A model generated the notes under the pieces. That model was not told the DNA's origin. It saw only the letters and a program-made list of their open reading frames with translations, and ran no database searches. 43,786 bases of DNA from assembly GCF_014705655.1 (NCBI RefSeq), contig NZ_JACXIY010000050.1, positions 1 to 43,786 of the forward strand. The letters run 5' to 3'. The stretch is from Paenibacillus arenilitoris. Lineage in GTDB: Bacteria > Bacillota > Bacilli > Paenibacillales > Paenibacillaceae. Both the position numbers and the translations under genes were made by a program. How positions within the stretch are numbered: position 1 is the stretch's first letter; each line of letters opens with the position of its first letter. Positions 7,874-17,093 of this stretch are shown piece after piece.

Positions 7874-8887
7874 CTACTCCTTTCCTGCGCTAATCGCTAC
7901 GGCATGCGCGATGCACGGAATGCTCTCGCCCTGCTGGTACGACAGCGGGGACAGCAATGCGCCAGTGGCGACGACCAGTATCCGGTTCAGCTCGCCCTTC
8001 TTCACGCGCTTGAGCAGATGGCCGTACGTCACGACGGCCGAACAAGCGCAGCCGCTGCCGCCTGCCTGCACCTTCTGCTTCTCGACGTCGTATACCATGA
8101 GCCCGCAGTCGCCGAACACCGTATCGTTCATCGGCACGTTGTTTTGCAGCAGCAAATCCTTCGCGATCGGATGGCCGACGCCCGCCAAGTCGCCCGTTAC
8201 GATCAGGTCGTAATCGCCGGGCGAGCGGCCCGTATCGTTGAAATGCGCCTGAATCGTGTCGACGGCCGCGGGGGCCATGGCCGCTCCCATATTGAACGGG
8301 TCCTTGATGCCCAAATCGACGATTTTGCCGATCGTCGCGCATTCGACAACCGGTCCTTCCCCTTCGGCGGCGACGACGGCGGCGCCGGCTCCCGTCACGG
8401 TATATTGTGCGGTCGGAGGCTTCTGCGATCCGTATTCGGTCGGATAGCGGAACTGCTTCTCCGCGGTGCAGTTGTGGCTGCAAGTGCCGGCCAGCACATG
8501 GCTGCCCGACCCGGAGTTCACGATAAGCGATGCCAGCGCGAGCGTCTCCATCGACGTCGAGCAGGCGCCGAAGACGCCGATGTACGGCACGCCGAGCGAT
8601 CTGGCCGCGAAGCTGTTGCTGATGATCTGGTTCATCAGATCGCCGCCGACGTAATATTGGACCTGGCCCCTGTCGATGCGGGCATTCTGGATGGCGAATT
8701 CGGACGCCTGCTCGAGCAGCAGGCGCTCCGCCTTCTCCCAGCTTTTTTGCTGCATGTCGAGCTCCGGGTGAACAAGGTCAAAGTCCGCCGCAAGCGGCCC
8801 GTTGCCCTCGTCCGGGCCTACGACGGTCGCTTCGCCGATAATGACGGGGCGCTTCTCGAACCACCAAGACTGTTTTCCTCGCAGCAT
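7874..8887 (-). CDS. spoVAD: SpoVAD, dipicolinic-acid-binding spore protein
   Basis: This 337-residue protein has the thiolase-like fold characteristic of SpoVAD, with the conserved GACSTSMETLALAS segment holding the cysteine region, and CSHNCTAEKQFRYP and GGSGCACSA motifs. The family binds dipicolinic acid and works with the SpoVAC/SpoVAE membrane subunits on the inner spore membrane. The length agrees with B. subtilis (338). ATG with GGGGGG upstream, overlapping the end of spoVAC without a gap. Expression is expected in the forespore under SigG, but I could not identify a convincing SigG promoter ahead of the operon. Confidence 0.96.
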   Translation of the reverse strand: MLRGKQSWWFEKRPVIIGEATVVGPDEGNGPLAADFDLVHPELDMQQKSWEKAERLLLEQASEFAIQNARIDRGQVQYYVGGDLMNQIISNSFAARSLGVPYIGVFGACSTSMETLALASLIVNSGSGSHVLAGTCSHNCTAEKQFRYPTEYGSQKPPTAQYTVTGAGAAVVAAEGEGPVVECATIGKIVDLGIKDPFNMGAAMAPAAVDTIQAHFNDTGRSPGDYDLIVTGDLAGVGHPIAKDLLLQNNVPMNDTVFGDCGLMVYDVEKQKVQAGGSGCACSAVVTYGHLLKRVKKGELNRILVVATGALLSPLSYQQGESIPCIAHAVAISAGKE

Positions 8888-8888
8888 G

Positions 8889-9380
8889 TCACTGCCCCCC
8901 AGTACCCAATATAAGATGAACGATGCCGACGAAGAACGCCGCGACCGTGCCGTAGACGATAACGGCTCCGGCGAGCTTGAACATGTTGCCGCCGACCCCG
9001 AGCACAAGTCCTTCGCTCCGGTGCTCCAGCGCGGCGGAGCACATCGAGTTCGCGAATCCCGTGACCGGCACGGCCGAGCCTGCGCCTGCCCATTGCGCAA
9101 GCTTGTCGTATACGCCAAGGCTCGTTAAAATAACGGAAAGCAATATAAGCACGGCGACCGTCGGATTGCTTGCCTGCTCGTTGCTCATCCCCATGAGATG
9201 GACGAACAGCTCTTGAATGGCTTGCCCAAGGACGCAGATCGCTCCGCCGACCACGAATGCTTTCACGCAGTTCGCGAAGATCGAGCGCGGGGGTTCCTTG
9301 GTTTTCGCAAACGACTGGTATTCCTTCGGCGACATCGACATTTTTTTGAATCTTTGCGCGCCCTTGCTTTTGGTAGCCAC
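8889..9380 (-). CDS. spoVAC: SpoVAC, spore dipicolinate channel subunit
   Basis: A 163-residue membrane protein with a charged N-terminal tail of about 35 residues and then several hydrophobic segments. It carries the family motifs VGGAICVLGQA and AGAGSAVPVTGFANSMCSA. In B. subtilis SpoVAC behaves as a mechanosensitive channel for dipicolinate release. The start is a GTG with AAGGAGAG seven nt upstream. It heads a compact three-gene operon; spoVAA, spoVAB, spoVAEa and spoVAF are absent from the window, so this is the minimal C-D-E type. Confidence 0.95.
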   Translation of the reverse strand: MATKSKGAQRFKKMSMSPKEYQSFAKTKEPPRSIFANCVKAFVVGGAICVLGQAIQELFVHLMGMSNEQASNPTVAVLILLSVILTSLGVYDKLAQWAGAGSAVPVTGFANSMCSAALEHRSEGLVLGVGGNMFKLAGAVIVYGTVAAFFVGIVHLILGTGGQ

Positions 9381-9492
9381 AGCTGCACTCTCCTTATCTG
9401 TTACGGCCGCTAAAATAACCGAATCCCCGGTCCCTTAGCCGCTTTCCTTTGTTCTGCTTCATTATTTGTAATCGCAGGAATCAATATTCCAG

Positions 9493-9538
9493 CAAAAAAA
9501 AGGATTGCCCGGGAGCGGCAGCAATGCCCGGGCAATCC
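9493..9538 (-). terminator. Strong terminator hairpin between the lpl operon and spoVAC
   Basis: A perfect 12-bp GC-rich stem (9502-9513 with 9527-9538) is followed on the minus strand by eight T. It lies about 110 nt after the stop of the importer lipoprotein gene and about 110 nt before spoVAC, shielding the forespore operon from read-through. Confidence 0.85.
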
Positions 9539-9597
9539 AGAAAACCATCCATATCCTTCCATTATCATGACGCCAGGGCGCCGAGCCGAACGAAGAA

Positions 9598-9621
9598 GAG
9601 AGCCCATCGCGACGGGCTCTC
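9598..9621 (-). terminator. First, weaker terminator hairpin of the Lpl-type operon
   Basis: An 8-bp stem (GAGAGCCC at 9598-9605 with GGGCTCTC at 9614-9621) stands 23 nt after the lipoprotein gene. The minus-strand tract after it is only TCTTCTTCG, so termination is probably partial here and completed by the hairpin at 9493-9538. Confidence 0.5.
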
Positions 9622-9644
9622 CCCTTTCCTTGCCTATTCCGATC

Positions 9645-11345
9645 TTATTTCGACCATAGCTCGACGCGGTCTTGAACCATCTTCGTGAACTCTTCGTTCA
9701 GCTTCGCCACGCCCGCGTCCTCGAGGTCTTTCAGGAACGCGTCGTAAATTTTGTCGAAGTCGGCCGGTTTCGCGAGAATCGCTTCCGGGATGCGCTTCTT
9801 CATAATATCCTGCGTCTTCTGGAAAATAACGTTCGCTTGGGAGCCTGTCTCGAACGGAAGCGTCCAAGCGGCGCCGTATTTGCGTTCAGGGAACGCGTCG
9901 TCGGCTGGCCACAGATCCTTGTACGTCGTTGCGCCGTATGCCGCAAGCGTCTTTTTGTCTTCTTCGGAATACGCGGTTTGAATTTGTTCAGGGAACGTCG
10001 TCGTGTAGTAGTTGCCGGACGGATCCTTCACGCCGTCGCCGTAACGGGCGGACAGCAGGTAGTTGCCGATGCCGGTCGTTTTCTTGAACGTATTGTTGTC
10101 GTTCGATTTCATCGCTTGAACGTCTTCGGGAATGACGCGCTTGCCGTCGACTACGTTGTAATGCTTGCCTTCGATCCCCCAGTTGACGAGCACTTGGCCT
10201 TCGTCGGAAGCCAGGAAGTCCAGGAATTTGATTAAGCGAACCGGATCCTGAGCGTCCTTCGTAATGCTGATGCCGAAGCCTCCGAGGTAACCCGTTCCTT
10301 GGAAGGAATGATCCTGGTACGATTCGTTCAGCGTAACCGGGAAGCGAGCGTAGGTCGCGCCGAATTTGCCTTCGGCTTTCAAGGCGTTTTGCGCGTCGGC
10401 ATAATCCCAATCCTGGTCGATCAGGCCAAGAACGCGGCCGGATGCGATTTTCGCTTTGTATTGATCGTATTTTTGAACGAAGCTTTCTTTGTCAAGCAGG
10501 CCGATGTCGTTCATATGGTTCAGCCAGCGGAAGTACTCTCTTTCTTCCGGGCGCTGGTAGTGCATAATTGCTTCGTGCGTCTCCTGATCGATATAAAATT
10601 CGCCGTCGTCCGGCGCGCCGGTTGCGTAGAACGCCGGATTCGTAACGGAAATCAAAATTTGCCATTCGCCGCCGTTGAGCGACAGGCCGATCGTCGGTTG
10701 GCCGTCAGCCGTCTTCGGATTTTTCTCGATATAGGCTTTGATTGCATTTTCGTAGTCTTGAACCGTTTTGATTTCCGGATAACCGGCTGCTTCAAGCACT
10801 TGGTGCTGCAATTGGAAGCCGCCGCCCGCTTCGAAGTACGTTTGATTTACGCCTGCTTGCGGCAGGACGTAGATCGCATCGTCATCCGCGCTCCAGGCAA
10901 GACGGTTGAAATATTCCCCGTATACCTTCTTGATGTTGGGGCCATGCTCTTCGATCAGGGGACGAAGATCGACTAACGCGCCGGCGTCAACCAGCTTGCC
11001 TGAATTTCCCTTCGCCATAACGAGGTCCGGATACTCGTCGCTCGCTACCATGAGCGAGAACATATCCGCATCGGAGCCGCCGACCGGAAATTCCTGCTTC
11101 AGCGTAATGCCCGTTTTTTCTTGGATCGCTTTGCCGACTTCCGATTGCATGTCGTCCCAGTTCGGGTTGTTGTCGCCGGACGCGAGACGGACGGTTATCG
11201 GCTCGAGCGACTCGCCTTCGTTTGCCCCTCCGTTGTTCGCTCCGGCGTTCGCGCCGCCTTCGTTGTTCGAATTGCCGCATGCCGTGACGAATACGAATAC
11301 GAGTGCGAGCAGCAGGCTGAGGAACATTTGCGTCTTTCTCTTCAT
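9645..11345 (-). CDS. Extracellular sugar-binding lipoprotein of an Lpl-type ABC importer
   Basis: This 566-residue lipoprotein has a positively charged start, a hydrophobic stretch and a lipobox ending FVTAC with Cys23 as the anchor. A low-complexity Asn/Gly/Ala/Glu linker (about residues 24-48) follows, then a family-1 solute-binding fold. It resembles the large LplA/YtcQ-type binding proteins of Bacillales, which are longer than the usual 420-450 residues. It would capture oligosaccharide at the outer face and deliver it to the two permeases encoded just upstream. ATG with GGGAGG. It is separated from the preceding permease gene by 70 nt, whereas the permeases are only 12 nt apart, so binding protein may be made in excess. 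Confidence 0.93.
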   Translation of the reverse strand: MKRKTQMFLSLLLALVFVFVTACGNSNNEGGANAGANNGGANEGESLEPITVRLASGDNNPNWDDMQSEVGKAIQEKTGITLKQEFPVGGSDADMFSLMVASDEYPDLVMAKGNSGKLVDAGALVDLRPLIEEHGPNIKKVYGEYFNRLAWSADDDAIYVLPQAGVNQTYFEAGGGFQLQHQVLEAAGYPEIKTVQDYENAIKAYIEKNPKTADGQPTIGLSLNGGEWQILISVTNPAFYATGAPDDGEFYIDQETHEAIMHYQRPEEREYFRWLNHMNDIGLLDKESFVQKYDQYKAKIASGRVLGLIDQDWDYADAQNALKAEGKFGATYARFPVTLNESYQDHSFQGTGYLGGFGISITKDAQDPVRLIKFLDFLASDEGQVLVNWGIEGKHYNVVDGKRVIPEDVQAMKSNDNNTFKKTTGIGNYLLSARYGDGVKDPSGNYYTTTFPEQIQTAYSEEDKKTLAAYGATTYKDLWPADDAFPERKYGAAWTLPFETGSQANVIFQKTQDIMKKRIPEAILAKPADFDKIYDAFLKDLEDAGVAKLNEEFTKMVQDRVELWSK

Positions 11346-11415
11346 TGCTGTACTGCCTCCCTTTTTGTGTGCGTGAATGCTTCTATAACAACAGGAATCC
11401 TGCTATTACCGCGGA

Positions 11416-12309
11416 TCAGCTTTTTACGGCGCCGAGCGTCATGCCTTTGACGAAATACTTTTGCAGGAACGGATACACGAGCAAGATCGGCACCGTTACG
11501 ACGATGGTAATCGCCATTTTGATAGACTCCGGCGATACGGACGAAATCGCTTGCTGGGCATTCGGGTCGCGATAATTGCTGCCCGTTTGCGTAGACAGGA
11601 GCACCTTCATCAGCTCGTATTGCAGCGTCGTGTTCTCCGGGCTCCGGTTGTTGTACAGGTACGTATCGAACCAGGAATTCCAGTGGCCGACGGCGATGAA
11701 CAGCGCGATCGTCGCGAGAACGGGCTGGCAAAGCGGAAGAATGACCTTCCAGAAAATCGTCCAGTCGTTCGCGCCGTCGATCTTCGCCGATTCCTGAAGC
11801 GCGTACGGCAGCCCGTCGATATACGAACGGATGACGAAGACGTTCCAGACGCTCAGCAGCGCGGGGATGATATAGACCGCGAACGTGCTGATCAAGCCGA
11901 GATTTTTCATAAGAAGGAAGCCTGGAATGAGGCCGCCCGAGAAATACATCGTGAGGGCGAACAGCACCGACATCCATCTTCTCGCCTGGAAGTCGGGGCG
12001 GCTTAGCGTGTAAGCCATCATCGACGCCGAGATGACCCCGATCGCGGTGCCGAGCACCGTCCGGATGACGGAATTTTTAAAGCCGGTAAGCAGACCTTCG
12101 AAACCGAAGATCGTTTCGTAGTTTTTCATCGTAAACTCGCGGGGGTAAATCGTAAGTCCCCCTCTTACCGTATCGACCGAATCGTTGAACGAGATGGCGA
12201 GTACGTTAAGGAACGGATATAAGGTAACGATCGTGACGATCGCCATGAACACGTAGATGAAAATATCGAACGCTTTGTCGCCGAACGTTTTGCTTGCAAC
12301 GCCTTGCAT
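11416..12309 (-). CDS. Sugar ABC transporter permease (LplC/YtcP type)
   Basis: A 297-residue inner-membrane permease with about six hydrophobic segments and a C-terminal EAA loop (ALQESAKIDGANDWTIFWKVILP) that contacts the ATPase. The N-terminal segment ITLYPREFTMKNYETIF is typical of the LplC/YtcP carbohydrate permeases. GGAGG precedes the ATG. It pairs with the permease encoded 12 nt upstream. No ATPase gene is present; the family uses a shared MsmX-like ATPase encoded elsewhere. Confidence 0.95.
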   Translation of the reverse strand: MQGVASKTFGDKAFDIFIYVFMAIVTIVTLYPFLNVLAISFNDSVDTVRGGLTIYPREFTMKNYETIFGFEGLLTGFKNSVIRTVLGTAIGVISASMMAYTLSRPDFQARRWMSVLFALTMYFSGGLIPGFLLMKNLGLISTFAVYIIPALLSVWNVFVIRSYIDGLPYALQESAKIDGANDWTIFWKVILPLCQPVLATIALFIAVGHWNSWFDTYLYNNRSPENTTLQYELMKVLLSTQTGSNYRDPNAQQAISSVSPESIKMAITIVVTVPILLVYPFLQKYFVKGMTLGAVKS

Positions 12310-12321
12310 GTGCCGCGCCTC

Positions 12322-13281
12322 CTATATGATCGATTCTTTGGTGACCCGCTTGTATATGCCGTTCGCGACGAACACGAGCAGGATGCTGACAACGGAGTTG
12401 AAGATGCCGATGGCCGTGCCGTACGAATATCGGCCCATCTGGATTCCGTATTTGAGCGCATACAGGTCAAGCACCTCGGAGTAATCCGATACTAGAGGGT
12501 TGCCCAGCAGGAACTGCTTCTCGTAGCCGATGCTGATCAAATGTCCGATCGACAGGATGAACAGCACCATGAACGTCGTGCGGATGCCCGGCAGCGTAAT
12601 ATGCCACATTTTGCGGAAGCGTCCCGCCCCGTCGACGGTCGAAGCTTCGTACAGCTCCGGATCGATGCCGGCCATGGCGGCCAGGAAGATGATCGAGTTC
12701 CAGCCCATCTCCTTCCACAGATCCGATAAGGTGACGATGCCCCAGAACATTTCGCCCTTGGCCATGAACTGGATCGGCGCGTCGATGATGCCAAGCCACA
12801 TGAGCAGCTGGTTCACGGCGCCTCCGTCCGTCGACAGCATCTTCGATACGATGCCCGCTACGACGACCCACGAGACGAAGTGAGGCAAATACGAGATCGT
12901 TTGTACCGAGCGCTTGAAAAACTGGCCTCTCATTTCGTTCAATAATAAGGCAAAAATAACGGGAACGGTAAAACCGACGATTAGACCCATCGTGCTCATC
13001 GCCAGCGTGTTGCGCAGAACGATGTAGAAGCGTTCATCCTGGAACAATTCGATGAAATTATCGAGACCGACCCAATTCTGATTGAAGATCGAATCTTTCG
13101 GTTTGTAGTTTTGAAAGGCGGTCAGCCAGCCCCATACGGGCACGTAACTGAATATAACGATCCATATGACGAACGGTAGCGACATCAAGTACAAATATCG
13201 CTGCTGGAAAGCTTTGAACCAGAACCGGTTCTTCCTCTGCGTCGTCCCCGTCTGCGGGGCACTCTCTGTTAGCGGTTTCAT
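12322..13281 (-). CDS. Sugar ABC transporter permease (LplB type)
   Basis: A 319-residue permease, first gene of the importer operon. The N-terminal region YLYLMSLPFVIWIVIFSYVP and the EAA loop (ELYEASTVDGAGRFRKMWHITLP) place it in the LplB/YtcP-associated family. About six membrane segments are visible. ATG with AGGAGGAG. The upstream region carries a cre box and a motif shared with the GH95-GH3 promoter, so the operon is likely under both carbon catabolite control and a specific activator, probably the YesN-type regulator encoded next door. Confidence 0.95.
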   Translation of the reverse strand: MKPLTESAPQTGTTQRKNRFWFKAFQQRYLYLMSLPFVIWIVIFSYVPVWGWLTAFQNYKPKDSIFNQNWVGLDNFIELFQDERFYIVLRNTLAMSTMGLIVGFTVPVIFALLLNEMRGQFFKRSVQTISYLPHFVSWVVVAGIVSKMLSTDGGAVNQLLMWLGIIDAPIQFMAKGEMFWGIVTLSDLWKEMGWNSIIFLAAMAGIDPELYEASTVDGAGRFRKMWHITLPGIRTTFMVLFILSIGHLISIGYEKQFLLGNPLVSDYSEVLDLYALKYGIQMGRYSYGTAIGIFNSVVSILLVFVANGIYKRVTKESII

Positions 13282-13418
13282 CTGCGCTCCTCCTACTGTT
13301 ATTGCGGTCCGCGTCTGCGGCTTCGGGCAAGCTTGTTTCTCGTCTGTGTAGCTTACCCTCTCCTAACTGTACTAATCATAAACGAAGCGGCCCGCTCCGG
13401 TGCACCCGACAAATTAGA

Positions 13419-13441
13419 CGTAAAATCATATCAAAATAAGC
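13419..13441 (-). promoter_or_regulatory. 23-bp motif shared with the GH95-GH3 promoter (copy 1)
   Basis: On the minus strand this site begins GCTTATTT and contains the core ATATGATTTTA. It is identical at 19 of 23 positions to 23373-23395 upstream of the GH95 gene. It lies 138-160 nt upstream of the first permease gene and includes TATGAT, a possible -10 that lacks a good -35, as expected for an activator-dependent promoter. The YesN-type response regulator is the obvious candidate to bind. Confidence 0.5.
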
Positions 13442-13444
13442 ACT

Positions 13445-13458
13445 TTCAAACGCTTTCA
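13445..13458 (-). promoter_or_regulatory. cre box (CcpA site) upstream of the Lpl-type operon
   Basis: Minus-strand TGAAAGCGTTTGAA matches the palindromic cre consensus TGAAARCGYTTTCA at 12 of 14 positions. It sits directly upstream of the shared 23-bp motif, a position suited to catabolite repression of the importer. Confidence 0.6.
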
Positions 13459-13489
13459 TTGCGGTTGATTTCCAGGTCATAGGGAGCGC

Positions 13490-13542
13490 AAAAAGACGCC
13501 GCGGCCGCTTGTTTCCGTCGGAAACATAGCGGCCGCGGCGTC
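13490..13542 (-). terminator. Long terminator hairpin of the two-component operon
   Basis: A perfect 14-bp GC-rich stem (13495-13508 with 13529-13542) encloses a second 7-bp stem (TGTTTCC with GGAAACA). Five T follow on the minus strand. It lies 35 nt after the response-regulator stop codon. Confidence 0.85.
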
Positions 13543-13576
13543 TGCAGCGAGATCCGGCCATACGGCTCCCCGTCCC

Positions 13577-15130
13577 TTATTCCGTGGCGCCCTTGCCGCC
13601 GGCGCCCTTGAAGGAGGATGGAGAAACCCCTTTATATTTTTTGAACTTGCTGTGAAAATAGTCGACGTTCGCGTAGCCGACCCGCTCCGACACTTGATGC
13701 ACCTTGAGTCCTTCCTGCAGCAGCTCGATCGCGTGCTGGATTCGAACCCGGTCCAGGTACGTGTTGAAGTGCTCGCCCGTATGGTTTTTGAACATTTTGC
13801 CCAAGTACCCGCTGTTGTAATTGAACAGCTCGGCAAGCGTCTCCAGCTTGATGTTCTCGCTGTAGTGGCGTTCGATGAAATCGGTCATCTTCTTCATGAC
13901 GGACGAATTGTCCGATTTCCCGATCTTCGCAGCCAATTCCGACAGCCGCTCCCGCAGCTGCGCCAGCATCTCGTCGTAGTGATGGGCGAGGTACAAGGCG
14001 GTTACCATATTCAAATCCTCCTGCAGCGACAGCTGCGGATTCGACGTCGCCGCCTTGTTCAGCACGATCGTCAGCAGCTGCGCCCAGCCCGACTTCACGG
14101 ACTGCTCGGACGAGTCATGCGCGCATATGCGGTCGGAAGCTTCCTGCAGCGTCTTCTCCACGCCGTCCTTGCTGCCGATATCGAGCATGTAGAACAGCTT
14201 CTCGGCAAGAGCGTTCATATCGGGCTCGGACGGCCGCTCTTCGATCGGATTGGCCGCCTCTTCGATCGAGGCGATATGGATCTGTCGGCCGCTCTGCATG
14301 AACCGGCGCTTCAGCAGCCCGCGCACGGCACCGGTCCAATCCTCCAGCTCCCGAAGCTCCCGGACCGGCATGCTCGCGGCCGCCGTGAAGCGGATTCTCT
14401 CCCCGCAGCTTTCCTCGATCCATTGCCGCATCTCCTCCCGCGAGCCGTTCTGCAGCAAATAATCTTTGAGAAGCACGCCGACGAACGGCTCCGCCGAGAA
14501 TACCCAGCCGATCTGCTTCTGCTCGACGAGATCGGCCAGCTTCTTGCGCACCGTCGCATTCATCGTCAGCGAATGCTCCCTGCTGTACAGCTCGATCAAC
14601 AGCAGCTGGTAATACTTCGCGGGCGTTCCGAGGAGGCGCTTCAGCTCCTCGCCGTCCGCGTAAGCGGCAGACGGCTTGCCCGACGCCAGCTGCTGCAGCA
14701 GCTCCTCGCGCAGCAGCGCGGTCGTCTGCTCCGTGCTCTCCTGCTTCGCGCTGCTCAGCTTGAGCTGCTCGCCGATTCGCTCCACGTAAGCATCCAGCTC
14801 GTCCTCGTCGATCGGCTTCAGGATATAGCCGTCCACGCTGTGCGCGATCGCCTGCTTCGCATAATTGAAATCGGCATATCCGCTCAAGATCAGAATGCGG
14901 CAGACGGTGTCCGTCTTTCGGATTTCTTCGATCGCCTGCAGCCCGTCCATGCCCGGCATGCGGATATCGATCAGAATCAAATCCGGCCGGAGCTCCTTAT
15001 GCTTCTCTACCGCTTCCCTTCCGTTCGAAGCGGTACCGGCGACGAGGAAGCCCCGTTTCCCCCAATCGACGATCGATTGCAGTCCTTCGCGAATCATCGG
15101 CTCGTCGTCGACGATTAGCACCTTATTCAT
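13577..15130 (-). CDS. YesN-type response regulator with AraC DNA-binding domain
   Basis: A 517-residue cytoplasmic regulator. The receiver domain (1-120) has the acidic pair DD at 8-9, phospho-acceptor Asp55 (LILIDIRMPG) and Lys105. A long middle region of about 280 residues without a recognised motif follows. The C-terminal 100 residues form two AraC-type helix-turn-helix units (KLETLAELFNYNSGYLGKMF and VSERVGYANVDYFHSKFKKY). This architecture is the YesN family, which activates nearby sugar transport and glycosidase genes in Paenibacillus. It overlaps the kinase gene by 4 nt. Its position next to the Lpl-type importer makes that operon, and the GH95-GH3 genes with the shared motif, likely targets. 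Confidence 0.95.
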   Translation of the reverse strand: MNKVLIVDDEPMIREGLQSIVDWGKRGFLVAGTASNGREAVEKHKELRPDLILIDIRMPGMDGLQAIEEIRKTDTVCRILILSGYADFNYAKQAIAHSVDGYILKPIDEDELDAYVERIGEQLKLSSAKQESTEQTTALLREELLQQLASGKPSAAYADGEELKRLLGTPAKYYQLLLIELYSREHSLTMNATVRKKLADLVEQKQIGWVFSAEPFVGVLLKDYLLQNGSREEMRQWIEESCGERIRFTAAASMPVRELRELEDWTGAVRGLLKRRFMQSGRQIHIASIEEAANPIEERPSEPDMNALAEKLFYMLDIGSKDGVEKTLQEASDRICAHDSSEQSVKSGWAQLLTIVLNKAATSNPQLSLQEDLNMVTALYLAHHYDEMLAQLRERLSELAAKIGKSDNSSVMKKMTDFIERHYSENIKLETLAELFNYNSGYLGKMFKNHTGEHFNTYLDRVRIQHAIELLQEGLKVHQVSERVGYANVDYFHSKFKKYKGVSPSSFKGAGGKGATE

Positions 15131-16926
15131 AGTGTTGACCCCCCGATTGGAATTTCGAACGAAATTCGCGTGCCCTCTCCCGGCTTGCTGTGAATCGTTA
15201 ATCCGTATTCTTCCCCGTAGATCATGACGAGCCTCTGGTGCACGTTGCGCAGCCCGATCCGGTATTCTTCCTCTTCTTCCATGTCGTGCAGCGATTCGAT
15301 GATCTCTTTTTTCTTCTCCTCGCTTATTCCTACGCCGTTATCGGCCACCTCGATCTTAAGCGATCGTTCGCCGAAGGTCGTCGTCAGAGAGACGAACCCG
15401 CCTTCCGCAACGTTCTCGAGACCGTGAACGACCGCGTTTTCGACCAAAGGCTGAATGATCAGCGGCGGAATTTCCGTATCCCTGCCCTTTTCGTCGATGC
15501 CGAGGCGAAACGCGAGCCGCTCGTCCCCGTACCTGAACTTCTGGATCTCCAAATAGCAGCGTACGATTTCGAGCTCGTCCTTCAGCGCGATTTTTCGGGT
15601 CCCGACCTCGAGGTTGCGGCGGATCATCTTGCCGAGCATGCGGACGATGCCCGAAATTTCCGCTTCGCCCTTAATATGGGCCTTCATCCGGATCGACTCC
15701 AGCGCGTTGAACAGAAAATGCGGGTTGATCTGGCTCGCCATCATTTTCAGCTTGATTTCCTTCTGCCGCAGCTCCAGCTGCGCCTTCTGCTTCTGCGATT
15801 CGGTCACCTCGTCCATCAAGCCGCGGATGCTGACGACCATGTTGTTGAACTGCTTGGACAGAATGCCGATCTCGTCGTTGCCCGACACGTTCGAGATGAC
15901 GTTCAGATCGCCCATGGCCACCTTGTTCAAATCCTTGTTCAGCACGAGCATCCGCTTGGCGAGAATCGCCGAGAAGATATAGATCAGAATAAACGCGATG
16001 ACCAGGCTGATCATAATGATGCCGAAGCCGAGCAGGCTGATTCGGTTCGCGCCGCTGACGATGCTGTCGATCGTGAAGACCGAGATAATCTTCAGCCCGT
16101 TCCGGCTCGAGTCGGGCAGCAGCTCCTCGACGACGATTTTCGACGGCATGCCGTCGAACTTCATTTCGTACGTGCCGTTCGCCAGATCGGTCAATTGGGC
16201 GGCGAAATCGAGGTCCGAAATGTTTTTCCCGACCCATTCGGGATTTTTGGCCGCGATCATGTAGCCGCTGTCATCGATGATCATCGTATCGAACGGCTCC
16301 TGGCTGATCATGGCGTTCAATTCGTTCTGGTTCACCCCGATAACGAGCATGCCGCTCGTCCGGTAGGTCGGAAACGAGATTTTGCGCACGAGGCTTAAAA
16401 AATAGCGGTTTTCTTTCGTCTCGTCGCTAATGTACGCCCAATGGATCCCGTCCTCCTCCATCGCCGCCTTATACCAGCTTTTTTCCATAATCGGCGGGGT
16501 TACCTTCAGAAATTCCCAGTTCTCGAGAATCGACATGTTCGTCGTGTAGAAGCGGATGTTGTAAATTTCGCTGTACAGATGAACGTAATCGCGGAAATCC
16601 CGGTAATCCCAGAACGCCTTGACCACTTCGAACGTCGATTTGTAATTCGTGTTCACCACGTCCGTCAAGCGGCTGTCGACGAGCAGCTTGTCCGATATTT
16701 CGATCGGCATCCGGATAATGTCCGTCGTCTGCTTCTTGATCCGCTCGACGTTGTTCGTTACCTGCTGAGTCGCCTGATCCAGGACGTTCTGGCGGAAGGC
16801 GACCGTCAGGAAGATGCCGACGATGAGCACGGGAACGAACACGACCAATATAAAGGAAAAAATAAGTTTGTTTTTGATCCGGATATTGTTCATCCGTCGC
16901 GCGGCGTCTCTCATATACCGCTTCAT
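15127..16926 (-). CDS. YesM-type sensor histidine kinase
   Basis: This 599-residue kinase has an N-terminal membrane segment (about 20-42), an extracellular Cache-like sensor of about 240 residues, a second membrane segment near 285-310, and a HAMP domain. The phospho-acceptor motif QINPHFLFNAL carries His403, and the HATPase domain has an N box (QPLVENAVVHG) and a G1 box (DNGVGI). It would sense an extracellular sugar or binding protein and phosphorylate the response regulator downstream. ATG with GGAGGAGG upstream; a TATAAT (16992-16997) about 70 nt upstream may be its -10, though the -35 is poor. Confidence 0.95.
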   Translation of the reverse strand: MKRYMRDAARRMNNIRIKNKLIFSFILVVFVPVLIVGIFLTVAFRQNVLDQATQQVTNNVERIKKQTTDIIRMPIEISDKLLVDSRLTDVVNTNYKSTFEVVKAFWDYRDFRDYVHLYSEIYNIRFYTTNMSILENWEFLKVTPPIMEKSWYKAAMEEDGIHWAYISDETKENRYFLSLVRKISFPTYRTSGMLVIGVNQNELNAMISQEPFDTMIIDDSGYMIAAKNPEWVGKNISDLDFAAQLTDLANGTYEMKFDGMPSKIVVEELLPDSSRNGLKIISVFTIDSIVSGANRISLLGFGIIMISLVIAFILIYIFSAILAKRMLVLNKDLNKVAMGDLNVISNVSGNDEIGILSKQFNNMVVSIRGLMDEVTESQKQKAQLELRQKEIKLKMMASQINPHFLFNALESIRMKAHIKGEAEISGIVRMLGKMIRRNLEVGTRKIALKDELEIVRCYLEIQKFRYGDERLAFRLGIDEKGRDTEIPPLIIQPLVENAVVHGLENVAEGGFVSLTTTFGERSLKIEVADNGVGISEEKKKEIIESLHDMEEEEEYRIGLRNVHQRLVMIYGEEYGLTIHSKPGEGTRISFEIPIGGSTL

Positions 16927-17069
16927 ACCGGCGGCCTCCTCCTTCGATAGGAAAGCGTTGCCATTTCAGGCGAAAACATAAAGCACCCTATATTATAAAG
17001 CGGCGGCGCCTCGATTCATACATGCATAATTCGTCCATTCCTCATATGGAAATCAGACGTTGGCGCAAA

Positions 17070-17093
17070 AGAAAACCGCTCTGCTCAGAGCGG
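17070..17093 (-). terminator. Terminator overlapping the stop codon of the 115-residue ORF
   Basis: A stem of CCGCTCT with AGAGCGG (17076-17093) is followed on the minus strand by TTTTCTTTT. The stop codon of the small gene lies inside the hairpin. This close fit supports that the small gene is real and transcribed. Confidence 0.7.

Noticed and set aside
9381..9480. SigG promoter upstream of spoVAC
   Set aside because: No pair of -35/-10 elements at proper spacing matched the SigG pattern convincingly.
9410..9607. Minus-strand 65-codon frame between the importer and spoVAC
   Set aside because: It runs straight through the 12-bp terminator hairpin and has no ribosome binding site.
16927..17000. 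cre box GGAAAGCGTTGCCA upstream of the sensor kinase gene
   Set aside because: Three or more mismatches to the consensus and no supporting position; too weak to list.
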